Shown: positions 1 to 5,714 of the stretch, piece by piece
Layout: each line of letters starts with the position of its first letter
Position numbering within the stretch: position 1 is the stretch's first letter
Source of the DNA: Olsenella sp.
GTDB lineage: Bacteria > Actinomycetota > Coriobacteriia > Coriobacteriales > Atopobiaceae
Direction: 5' to 3'
DNA: 12,177 bases
Assembly (NCBI GenBank): GCA_015062715.1
Contig: SUUD01000034.1
Coordinates: 1-12,177 of the forward strand
Program-made: the position numbers and the translations under genes
The notes under the pieces: model-generated
The model's database searches: none
The model's input: the letters and a program-made list of their open reading frames with translations, nothing else
What the model was told of the DNA's origin: nothing

Positions 1-334
1 CGGCGGTGGCGCCGGTCTTGAGGATGCCGAAGTAGATGGGCAGCCACTCCAGGCAGTTGTAGAGCAGGATGGCCACCTTGTCGCCCTTGCCGATGCCGCG
101 GCTGAGCAGCAGGTTGGCGAAGCGGTTGGCCTTCTCGTCAAAGACGCGCCAGGTAATCTGGCGGCGGAAGGGCTCGGTCTCGGTGGAGTGGACGAGGTCG
201 AAGTCGCGCCAGGTCACGCGGCTGGGCTCCTGGACCTCGGGGTTTACCTCGACGAGCGCGACCTCGTCGGCGTAGAGCGCGACGTTCTTGCGCAGCATGT
301 CGACGACGGTCATGGAGGGCATGGGCTCGGACAT
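1..334 (-). CDS. AMP-dependent acyl-CoA synthetase/ligase, N-terminal part (cut by window edge)
   Basis: The first 111 residues of an adenylate-forming enzyme that would activate a carboxylic (probably fatty) acid to its acyl-CoA through an acyl-AMP. The reading frame runs from ATG at 334 off the left end without a stop. It shows the usual N-terminal pattern: TWRVFDEKANRFANLLLSRG (residues 61-80), then GIGKGDKVAILLYN and a W-L-P-I-Y-FGILKTGA stretch (about 80-110). The AMP-binding and catalytic motifs lie outside the window, so substrate cannot be judged. GTGAGGAG lies a few bases upstream and fits this start; in-frame Met codons at residues 5 and 8 are less well placed. The next gene upstream, the helix-turn-helix gene, lies on the same strand 125 bp away. 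The family call is fairly secure; chain length and pathway are unknown. Confidence 0.8.
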   Translation of the reverse strand, partial: MSEPMPSMTVVDMLRKNVALYADEVALVEVNPEVQEPSRVTWRDFDLVHSTETEPFRRQITWRVFDEKANRFANLLLSRGIGKGDKVAILLYNCLEWLPIYFGILKTGATA

Positions 335-402
335 GGGGGCTCCTCACGGTTGTTGTAGCAGCCTTAGCAGCATACCGCATGCAAGGGCAACCGCAGGCAG
401 AT

Positions 403-426
403 GCTCCCACGTGTTAACACGGGAGC
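403..426. promoter_or_regulatory. Palindrome upstream of the acyl-CoA synthetase gene (possible operator)
   Basis: GCTCCC-AC-GTGTT meets AACAC-GGGAGC with no loop: 11-bp arms with one 2-nt bulge, centred on TTAA. It lies about 70 bp upstream of the acyl-CoA synthetase start and 34 bp past the stop of the helix-turn-helix gene. No T-run follows on the minus strand, so a terminator is less likely than a dimeric regulator site. The role is inferred from shape and position only. Confidence 0.35.
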
Positions 427-459
427 GTGGGCCGGGAGCCGTTGTGTAGGGGGCCGCAC

Positions 460-876
460 TCAGCGCGAGACGAGCGTGCGCTCCCTCAGGTCCCAGAGGA
501 TGTCGTCGCAGATGGCCACGTCGAGGCCGCGGTCCAGGCAGTAGGCGATGACCACGTCACGGCGCACGCGGGGCGAGAGCGCGTTGACGCCGCCCCGCTC
601 GAGCAGCTCGCAGCACTCGTCGATGCCCAGGCCCATACCAAAGGCCAGCTGGACGAGCTTGTCGCGCGACGCGTGGCGCGCGCCCGAGAGGATCTGGTAG
701 GCGAAGGTCTGGTTGAGGCGCGAGCGGCGGATGACGTCGCTGCGCACGAGGCCGCGCTCGGCGATGAGGTCGGCCGCCCAGGGACCCGCCGGCAGCATGT
801 CGCCATCGACGGACCCGAGCACCTCGCGCAGCGAGGTCTTGCGGTCTTTTATGAGGTCCCAGTCCACGCCCACCAT
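460..876 (-). CDS. Small XRE-type helix-turn-helix protein
   Basis: A 138-residue protein with one recognisable domain. Residues 34-83 form an XRE/lambda-repressor-like helix-turn-helix: AADLIAERGLVRSDVIRRS, then LNQTFAYQILSGARHASRDK and LVQLAFGMGL. The rest, ECCELLERGGVNALSPRVRR followed by DVVIAYCLDRGLDV and a DDILWDL end, matches from memory a widespread bacterial family of short HTH proteins, some encoded next to Ser/Thr kinases. No kinase gene is visible here. The 33 N-terminal residues are not part of the fold. No clear Shine-Dalgarno precedes ATG 876, and Met27 is an alternative start. The frame is closed upstream by a TGA at 922-924. A DNA-binding regulatory role is likely; the target is unknown, though the palindrome at 403-426 is a nearby candidate. 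Confidence 0.75.
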   Translation of the reverse strand: MVGVDWDLIKDRKTSLREVLGSVDGDMLPAGPWAADLIAERGLVRSDVIRRSRLNQTFAYQILSGARHASRDKLVQLAFGMGLGIDECCELLERGGVNALSPRVRRDVVIAYCLDRGLDVAICDDILWDLRERTLVSR

Positions 877-939
877 CCACGAGTCGGTTGCGGATGATGT
901 TTGCGCAGAACCGGACCCGTTTCATTAGCTGGTGGCTAA

Positions 940-1068
940 GGCCGGGGGAGACAGCTGGGGACGGTTCTCATTTGTCTCAGAGACAGTTGGGGACGGACCT
1001 GCCACACAGATCCGTCCCCAACTGTCTCTGAGACAAATGAGAACCGTCCCCAGCTGTCTCCCCCGGCC
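940..1068. repeat. Perfect 58-bp inverted repeat (REP/MITE-like palindrome)
   Basis: Positions 940-997 and 1011-1068 are exact reverse complements around a 13-nt loop (998-1010). Each arm contains a 17-bp motif twice with one mismatch (GAGACAGCTGGGGACGG at 948-964, GAGACAGTTGGGGACGG at 980-996) and a 13-bp palindrome between them (TGTCTCAGAGACA, 973-985). The element starts 7 bp past the metA stop and ends before the helix-turn-helix gene. No long ORF uses it and no T-run follows. Such GGGGACGG-type palindromes resemble dispersed repeats moved by REP-associated Y1 transposases; that link is from memory and inference. Confidence 0.9.
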
Positions 1069-1074
1069 GCCCCG

Positions 1075-2031
1075 CTAGAACTTCTCGATGACCTGCTCGC
1101 GCATCTCGGCGATGACCTCGGGGATGCGCTCGAACTCGTACGGGGTCATCTGGTAGACCCAGTTGATCCAGTTGCGGTAGAGCAGGTTCGCATGGCTGCG
1201 CCACGTGAAGATGGGCTGCTTCTCGGGGTCGTCGTCGGGGAAGTAGTTGACCGGCAGGTTGATGGGCAGGCCCTTGTGGAAGTCGCGCCAGTACTCGCCG
1301 GCCAGCGTGTCGCGGCCGTACTCGAAGTGCCCCGTGACATAGATCTCGTGGAAGTCGCGGGTGGCGATGAGGGCGGGGCCGGTGCGGAAGCTCTCCGAGA
1401 GGGCCTGCAGCTCGGGGTGCTCGGCCAGCGCGTTGGTGTCGATGGCCGCGTGACGGCTGTGCGGCATGTTGTGGACCTCGTCGAACCCGTTGGTGAGGAA
1501 GCTGTACTCGTCGCACAGGCGCTGCGGGAACACGCCAAAGAGCTTCTCGCCCAGCATCTTCTTGGGGATGCCGTAGTAGTGGTAGAGGCCGGCCATGGCG
1601 CCCCAGCACAGGAACATGGTGGAGAAGACGTGCTCGCGCGCCCAGTCCATGATCTCGCAGAGCTCGTCCCAGTAGTCGACGTCCTCGAACGGCAGGTGCT
1701 CGACCGGCGCGCCCGTGATGATCATGCCGTCGTAGTTCTTGTCGCGGTAGGCGTCGAAGGTCTCGTAGAACTTGACCAGGTGGTCGGCCGAGGTGTTCTT
1801 GGACTCGTGCGACGAGACGCGCATGAAGTCGACCTCGACCTGGATGGGCGACTTGGAGATGAGGCGCAGGATCTGGGTCTCGGTCTCGATCTTGGTGGGC
1901 ATGAGGTTGAGGATGGCCATGCGCAGCGGGCGGATGCGCTGGTCGCTTGCCACGTCCTCCTCGAGCGCGAAGATGCGCTCCTTGTGCAGGGTCTGCTTTG
2001 CGGGCAGTCCGTCGGGAACACGAATGGGCAT
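1075..2031 (-). CDS. metA: Homoserine O-acetyltransferase (MetA/MetAA family)
   Basis: A 318-residue cytosolic enzyme that acylates the hydroxyl of L-homoserine, the committed step toward methionine. It starts at ATG 2031 behind AGGAG, giving the family's usual MPIRVPDGLPA opening and full length. The catalytic nucleophile is Cys142 in FLCWGAMAGL, with His235 and Glu237 in VTGHFEYGRD, the same numbering as E. coli MetA. Residue 111 is Glu (TGAPVEHLPF). In Bacillus cereus MetA, Glu here goes with acetyl-CoA, while E. coli has Gly and uses succinyl-CoA, so acetyl-CoA is predicted. The late WRSHANLL replaces the common WRSHGNLL. The gene lies 35 bp downstream of metY on the same strand, almost certainly one transcript, and metY's substrate is this enzyme's product. 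A large palindrome follows the stop. Confidence 0.95.
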   Translation of the reverse strand: MPIRVPDGLPAKQTLHKERIFALEEDVASDQRIRPLRMAILNLMPTKIETETQILRLISKSPIQVEVDFMRVSSHESKNTSADHLVKFYETFDAYRDKNYDGMIITGAPVEHLPFEDVDYWDELCEIMDWAREHVFSTMFLCWGAMAGLYHYYGIPKKMLGEKLFGVFPQRLCDEYSFLTNGFDEVHNMPHSRHAAIDTNALAEHPELQALSESFRTGPALIATRDFHEIYVTGHFEYGRDTLAGEYWRDFHKGLPINLPVNYFPDDDPEKQPIFTWRSHANLLYRNWINWVYQMTPYEFERIPEVIAEMREQVIEKF

Positions 2032-2066
2032 GGTGACTCCTGTCTGCCCCGGCCGGGGCGGTGAAG

Positions 2067-3371
2067 CTAGATCGCGGCAAGCGCCTGGTCGAGGTCGGCA
2101 ATGATGTCGTCGGCGCTTTCGAGGCCACACGACAGGCGGATGAGGCCGGGCTCGACGCCGCAGGCCACGAGCTGCTCGTCGGTGAGCTGGCGGTGCGTGG
2201 ACGAGGCCGGGTGCAGCACGCAGGTGCGCGAGTCGGCCACGTGGACCTCGATGGAGGCCAGCTTGAGATGGTCGAGGAAGGCCGCGGCGCGCTCGCGCCC
2301 GCCGTCGACGACGACCGAGATGACGCCACACGAGCCCTGCGGCAGATACTTGCAGGCCAGGTCGTGGTCGGCGCTCGAGGCGAGGCCGGGGAAGCTGACG
2401 CTCTTGACCTTGGGGTGCGCCTCGAGGTGCTCGGCCACGCGCTGGGCCGTCTGGCAGTGGCGCTGCATGCGGATGGGCAGGGTCTCGAGCGACTCGTTGA
2501 GGATGAAGGCCGTGGTGGCCTGCGGGTAGACGCCCAGATCGCGGATGAGCTGGACACGGGCCTTGGTGATGTAGGCCTGCTCGCCGAAGGCATCCGTGTA
2601 GGTGAGGCCGTGGTACGACTCGTCGGGCGTGCACAGGCCGGGGAAGCGCGGGGTCCCGTTGGCGTCCGTGACCGTCCAGTCGAACTTACCGGAATCGACG
2701 ATGACGCCGCCCACGGTGAGCGCATGGCCATCGATGTACTTGGTGGTGGAGTGGGTCACGACGTCGGCGCCCCACTCGAAGGGCCGGCACATGACCGGCG
2801 TGGGGAAGGTGTTGTCGACGATCAGCGGCACGCCCGCCTCGTGCGCCGCGGTGGCAAAGACCTCGATGTCAAGGACGTTGAGCGCCGGATTGGCGACCGT
2901 CTCGCCAAAGAAGGCCTTGGTGTTGGGACGCACCGCGGCGAGCAGCTCCTCCTTGGAGGCGCGCGGGTCCACGAACGTGCAGTCGATGCCAAAGCGCTTC
3001 ATGGTGACGTTGAAGAGGTTGACCGTGCCGCCGTAGATGGTGGCGCTCGAGACGATGTGGTCGCCCGCGCCCGCAACGTTCATGATGGCCACGAGGTTGG
3101 CAGCCTGACCCGACGTGGTGAGCAGCGCCCCCACGCCGCCCTCGAGAGCGGCGATCTTCTCCTCGACGAAGGCACAGGTGGGATTGGAGATGCGGCTGTA
3201 CATGTGGCCGTCGACCGTGAGGTCGAAGAGGCCGGCGACCGTGTCGGTGGAGTCGTAGTGGTAGGTGGTCGACTGGTAGATGGGCAGGGCGCGCGGCTCG
3301 CCGTTGCCCGCCTTGTAACCAGCGTGGATGCATGCGGTGCTGATGTCCATGGGCTTCCCATCTCGTAGCAT
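2067..3371 (-). CDS. metY: O-acetylhomoserine sulfhydrylase (aminocarboxypropyltransferase)
   Basis: A PLP enzyme of the Cys/Met-metabolism family, about 427-434 residues, that joins O-acetylhomoserine and sulfide to give homocysteine. Visible landmarks are HAGYKAGNGEPRALPIYQST near the N-terminus, MYSRISNPT (57-65), the cofactor-stacking region around TIYGG (111-115), ETVANPALNVLDI (157-169), VDNTFPTP (185-192) with the PLP-binding Asp, and THSTTKYIDGHA (207-218) carrying the Schiff-base Lys211. The C-terminal R-L-S-C-G-L-E segment is typical. The start is uncertain: ATG 3371 has no good ribosome site, and Met8 (ATG 3350) gives MDISTACIHAGY, closer to how homologues usually begin. It leads the metY-metA pair. 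The partner's predicted acetyl specificity supports this assignment over cystathionine gamma-synthase or a lyase. Confidence 0.92.
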   Translation of the reverse strand: MLRDGKPMDISTACIHAGYKAGNGEPRALPIYQSTTYHYDSTDTVAGLFDLTVDGHMYSRISNPTCAFVEEKIAALEGGVGALLTTSGQAANLVAIMNVAGAGDHIVSSATIYGGTVNLFNVTMKRFGIDCTFVDPRASKEELLAAVRPNTKAFFGETVANPALNVLDIEVFATAAHEAGVPLIVDNTFPTPVMCRPFEWGADVVTHSTTKYIDGHALTVGGVIVDSGKFDWTVTDANGTPRFPGLCTPDESYHGLTYTDAFGEQAYITKARVQLIRDLGVYPQATTAFILNESLETLPIRMQRHCQTAQRVAEHLEAHPKVKSVSFPGLASSADHDLACKYLPQGSCGVISVVVDGGRERAAAFLDHLKLASIEVHVADSRTCVLHPASSTHRQLTDEQLVACGVEPGLIRLSCGLESADDIIADLDQALAAI

Positions 3372-3389
3372 GGTCGGTCAATCTTCACT

Positions 3390-3395
3390 AGTATA
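3390..3395 (-). promoter_or_regulatory. Candidate -10 element of metY-metA
   Basis: TATACT on the minus strand, 18 bp before ATG 3371 and 39 bp before ATG 3350. Transcription beginning about 7 nt downstream would leave only some 11 nt ahead of the first ATG but about 32 nt ahead of the second, which favours the shorter protein. No convincing -35 is visible. I saw no S-box-like or SAM-riboswitch leader in the 61-bp gap to the divergent nitroreductase. Confidence 0.35.
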
Positions 3396-3432
3396 TCCAC
3401 CAAGAGGGTTCATGACGGCGAAAGGAGACACG

Positions 3433-3951
3433 ATGGACACGCTGGAGACGCTTCTCACCCGCAGGGCCTGCCGCACGTTCGGGCCGCAGCAGGTCGACCG
3501 CGACACGCTTGACAGGATCCTGGAGGCCGGCACCTTCGCCCCCAGCGGCATGGGGCGCCAGCCCTGGAAGTTCGTCGTGCTGCGCAACCCCGAGCAGGTC
3601 AGGCGCCTGTCGGCCCTCAACGCACGGATCATGGGCGTCGAGCGCGACCCGTTCTACGGCGGGAAGACCGTCGTGGTGGTGCTGGTCGACCCCGAGGCCC
3701 TCACCGGCGTCGAGGACGGCGCGCTGGCAATCGGCAACATGCTCAACGCGGCCCACGCGCTGGGCGTTGACTCCATCTGGGTGCACCGCGCCCGCGAGGA
3801 GTTCGAGCTCGACGAGGGCAAGGCCATGCTGGCCGAGTGGGGCGTCGAGGGCGAGTGGCGCGGCGTCGGCCACTGCGTGCTGGGCTACTCCGCCGAGCCG
3901 CTGCCCGAGGCCGCCCCGCGCAAGGAGGGGCTCATCACCTACGTGGAGTAG
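3433..3951 (+). CDS. Small nitroreductase-family FMN oxidoreductase
   Basis: A 172-residue flavoprotein of the nitroreductase fold, expected to bind FMN and use NAD(P)H to reduce nitro or quinone-like compounds; the true substrate cannot be read from sequence. Family marks are LLTRRACRTFGPQQVDRDTL (residues 7-26) with the paired arginines near the FMN phosphate, APSGMGRQPWKFVVL (36-50), and DGALAIGNMLNAAHALGVDS (95-114). The C-terminal GVGHCVLGYSAEPLPEAAPRK matches short family members, which lack the longer cap of E. coli NfsB. AAAGGAG at 3421-3427 fixes ATG 3433; an in-frame ATG at 3412 is less well supported. It is transcribed away from metY, and nothing ties it functionally to that operon. 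The family is confident, the role open. Confidence 0.88.
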   Translation: MDTLETLLTRRACRTFGPQQVDRDTLDRILEAGTFAPSGMGRQPWKFVVLRNPEQVRRLSALNARIMGVERDPFYGGKTVVVVLVDPEALTGVEDGALAIGNMLNAAHALGVDSIWVHRAREEFELDEGKAMLAEWGVEGEWRGVGHCVLGYSAEPLPEAAPRKEGLITYVE

Positions 3952-3995
3952 CGCTGCCACGGGACTGTAAAATGGTTGTTCGCGTTTGTACCGCC

Positions 3996-4120
3996 GCACA
4001 CACCTCGGGTAAGAATGGCCATTTTGGCCAAAGTTACTCGAGGTATGTGCTCGAAAACTCGGAGCCGAGCACATACCTCACCCAAGAATCGGCAAAAACG
4101 GCATTCTTGGGTGAGGTATG
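3996..4120. repeat. Chain of overlapping palindromes built from GAGGTATG half-sites
   Basis: This lies in the 342-bp gene-free stretch 3952-4293. Three stem-loops overlap: P1 3996-4012/4034-4050 (17 positions, one mismatch, one G-U), P2 4040-4053/4066-4079 (14 bp perfect), P3 4072-4089/4103-4120 (18 bp perfect). The right arm of each shares sequence with the left arm of the next, so neighbours exclude each other. The shared unit GAGGTATG(TGC) appears four times in alternating orientation, the first copy imperfect. P1 also holds an inner TGGCC/GGCCA hairpin (4016-4030). P1 and P3 look like diverged copies of one 45-50 bp unit. The role is unknown: operator cluster, folding RNA leader or mobile palindromic repeat. 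Confidence 0.8.
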
Positions 4121-4135
4121 AACAAGTGGTATAAA
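4107..4135 (+). promoter_or_regulatory. Candidate sigma70-type promoter upstream of the DEAD-box gene
   Basis: TTGGGT (4107-4112), a 17-bp spacer, then TATAAA (4130-4135). The -10 matches consensus at five of six positions and the -35 at three. The -35 lies inside the right arm of palindrome P3, and the -10 is flanked by a small inverted repeat (ACAAGT 4122-4127 / ACTTGT 4145-4150), so a repressor could block it. Transcription would start near 4142 and give a leader of about 150 nt. Confidence 0.45.
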
Positions 4136-4156
4136 CAAATCTCGACTTGTATAGCA

Positions 4157-4195
4157 CCGCCACGCGCCTAATTCGCACCATTTGGCGCATGGCGG
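4157..4195 (+). promoter_or_regulatory. Leader stem-loop before the DEAD-box gene
   Basis: CCGCCACGCGCC (4157-4168) pairs with GGCGCATGGCGG (4184-4195) with a single C-A mismatch and a 15-nt A/T-rich loop. It would be the first structure in a transcript from the promoter at 4107-4135. An alternative pairing of AATTC (4170-4174) with GAATT (4208-4212) would reach from its loop to the next segment. Confidence 0.45.
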
Positions 4196-4201
4196 GACTC
4201 G

Positions 4202-4247
4202 CGCGCTGAATTGCCCGATGAGCGCGTGAACTACCTGCGCGTTTTTT
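4202..4247 (+). terminator. Terminator-like hairpin with T6 run and a competing upstream pairing
   Basis: AGCGCG (4221-4226) can pair with CGCGTT (4238-4243), four G-C pairs plus A-U and G-U, running into TTTTTT (4242-4247). The same AGCGCG can instead pair with CGCGCT (4202-4207), which would free the T-run. This is the layout of an attenuator, 47 nt before the helicase start. Simpler reading: a weak terminator for the upstream nitroreductase transcript. Confidence 0.4.
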
Positions 4248-4280
4248 CTCCCGCACATGGCGGGCGGCCTCGCCATGGCG

Positions 4281-4286
4281 CATACT
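4281..4286 (+). promoter_or_regulatory. Candidate -10 for a leaderless helicase transcript
   Basis: CATACT ends 7 nt before ATG 4294, so transcription would begin at or next to the A of the start codon. No Shine-Dalgarno precedes that ATG, which fits leaderless initiation. No -35 is recognisable, and the match is four of six. Confidence 0.3.
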
Positions 4287-4293
4287 AGCTGCC

Positions 4294-5700
4294 ATGACTA
4301 CTTCATTTGCCGAGCTCGGGCTCAACGAGCAGATCCTCGCCGGGGTCGACGCCCTCGGCTTCACCACGCCAACCCCCGTCCAGGAGCAGGCCATCCCCCT
4401 CGTGCTCGAGGGCCGCGACGTCGTCGCCTCCGCGCAGACCGGCACGGGCAAGACCGCCGCGTTCACCCTGCCGGCGCTCCAGCTGGTCCTGGGGCACCTC
4501 GCCCAGCCCCACGAGGGCGCCGAGGATCCCGAGGCCGCACAGCCCGAGGCCCCCGCGCAGGAAGAGGCCCCCACCGAGGAGCCCGCACCGCGCAGGCGCC
4601 GTCGCCGTCGCCGCCGCGGCAAGGGCCGCGGCGAGTCCTCCCCCATCCAGGGCACGCCCGGCTACGGCCCCTATGCCCTGGTCATCACCCCCACGCGCGA
4701 GCTTGCCCAGCAGATCGAGAAGGTCGCCTCGGCCGTCTGCGAGAAGACCGGCCAGCGTGCGGTCATCGTCATGGGCGGCGCCAAGTTCGACCGGCAGGTC
4801 GCCCAGCTCAGCGCCGGGTGTGACCTGCTCGTGGCCACGCCGGGCCGCCTGATCGACCTCATGGAGCGCAACCTGGTCAAGCTCGACCAGGTTGAGGTGC
4901 TCGTCCTCGACGAAGCCGACCGCATGCTCGACATGGGCTTCTGGCCCAGCGTCCGCCGCATCATGCACGCCGTGCCTGAGCGCCGCCAGACCCTGCTCTT
5001 CTCGGCCACCATCCCGCCCAGCATCAAGAGCACGATCGACGCCATGCTCACCGAGCCCGCCACGGTTGAGATCGCCCGCATCGGCGAGACCGCCGACACC
5101 GTCGAGGAGCACCTCTGCCCCGTCACCCAGGGCCAGAAGACGCAGCTGCTCCAGGCCCTGCTTGAGCGCGGCAACCCCGAGCGCGTGCTGGTGTTCTGCC
5201 GTACCAAGAGCCGCGTCGACGAGGTGAGCGCCGTGCTCAAGCGCGCCGGCGTGAAGGCCGACGTCATGCACGCCGACCGTCGCCAGGAGGCCCGCGAGAA
5301 GGCCCTGGCCAAGTTCCGCGACGGGCGCGTCCAGGTGCTCGTCGCCACCGACGTGATGAGCCGCGGCATCGACGTGAGCGGCATCGACGCCGTGGTGAAC
5401 TACGACGTCCCCATGGACCCCGAGGACTACGTGCACCGCATCGGCCGCACGGGCCGCGCCGGCGCCACAGGCCATGCCTACACCTTCGTGGCGCCAGACG
5501 AGATCACGCCCCTGCGCGAGATCGAGTACTTCACCAAGAAGCTCGTGCCCGTGTGGGACCTCGAGGGCTTTGCCTACGACGACGGCCGCATCGTGCCCAA
5601 CGAGCGCCGCTCGACCACCAAGACCTCCCGCAGCCTGTTCAGCGGCTCCCGCTCGCGTGCCAAGGGCCCGCGCGGCGGCCGCTACGGGCGTCACTACTAG
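4294..5700 (+). CDS. DEAD-box ATP-dependent RNA helicase with acidic/Arg9 insert
   Basis: A 468-residue RNA-unwinding ATPase, probably acting in ribosome assembly or mRNA turnover. All core motifs are present: Q motif (Phe5, TPTPVQ to Gln30), Walker A AQTGTGKT (47-54), PTRELA (133-138), GG (161-162), TPGR (182-185), DEAD (206-209), SAT (237-239), VLVFCRT (298-304), ATDVMSRGID (351-360) and HRIGRTGRAG (381-390). A basic Arg/Ser/Gly tail (439-468) should bind RNA. Between motifs I and Ia an extra stretch of about 55 residues (73-127) runs from Glu/Pro/Ala-rich to nine consecutive arginines (100-108) and GKGRG; ordinary family members have a short link there. The start at 4294 preserves the Q-motif Phe but has no Shine-Dalgarno. 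The RlmI-like gene follows 14 bp after the stop and is probably co-transcribed. Subfamily (CsdA, RhlE or CshA type) is not resolved. Confidence 0.95.
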   Translation: MTTSFAELGLNEQILAGVDALGFTTPTPVQEQAIPLVLEGRDVVASAQTGTGKTAAFTLPALQLVLGHLAQPHEGAEDPEAAQPEAPAQEEAPTEEPAPRRRRRRRRRGKGRGESSPIQGTPGYGPYALVITPTRELAQQIEKVASAVCEKTGQRAVIVMGGAKFDRQVAQLSAGCDLLVATPGRLIDLMERNLVKLDQVEVLVLDEADRMLDMGFWPSVRRIMHAVPERRQTLLFSATIPPSIKSTIDAMLTEPATVEIARIGETADTVEEHLCPVTQGQKTQLLQALLERGNPERVLVFCRTKSRVDEVSAVLKRAGVKADVMHADRRQEAREKALAKFRDGRVQVLVATDVMSRGIDVSGIDAVVNYDVPMDPEDYVHRIGRTGRAGATGHAYTFVAPDEITPLREIEYFTKKLVPVWDLEGFAYDDGRIVPNERRSTTKTSRSLFSGSRSRAKGPRGGRYGRHY

Positions 5701-5714
5701 GGCCGCGTGGCTCC

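Noticed and set aside
138..410. A 90-codon minus-strand frame over the acyl-CoA synthetase N-terminus
   Set aside because: It is a shifted frame of the synthetase, whose own frame has a ribosome site and family motifs.
2061..3368. A 435-codon open frame opposite metY, and similar ones opposite metA, the helicase and the RlmI-like gene
   Set aside because: All mirror genes with recognisable catalytic motifs and show composition typical of antisense GC-rich DNA.
3372..3432. A methionine-type riboswitch or T-box ahead of metY
   Set aside because: The whole divergent gap is 61 bp, too short for these elements, and no conserved core was seen.
4257..4823. An upstream ATG frame starting at 4257 before the helicase
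   Set aside because: It runs into the helicase in another frame and yields an Arg/Pro-rich product without motifs.
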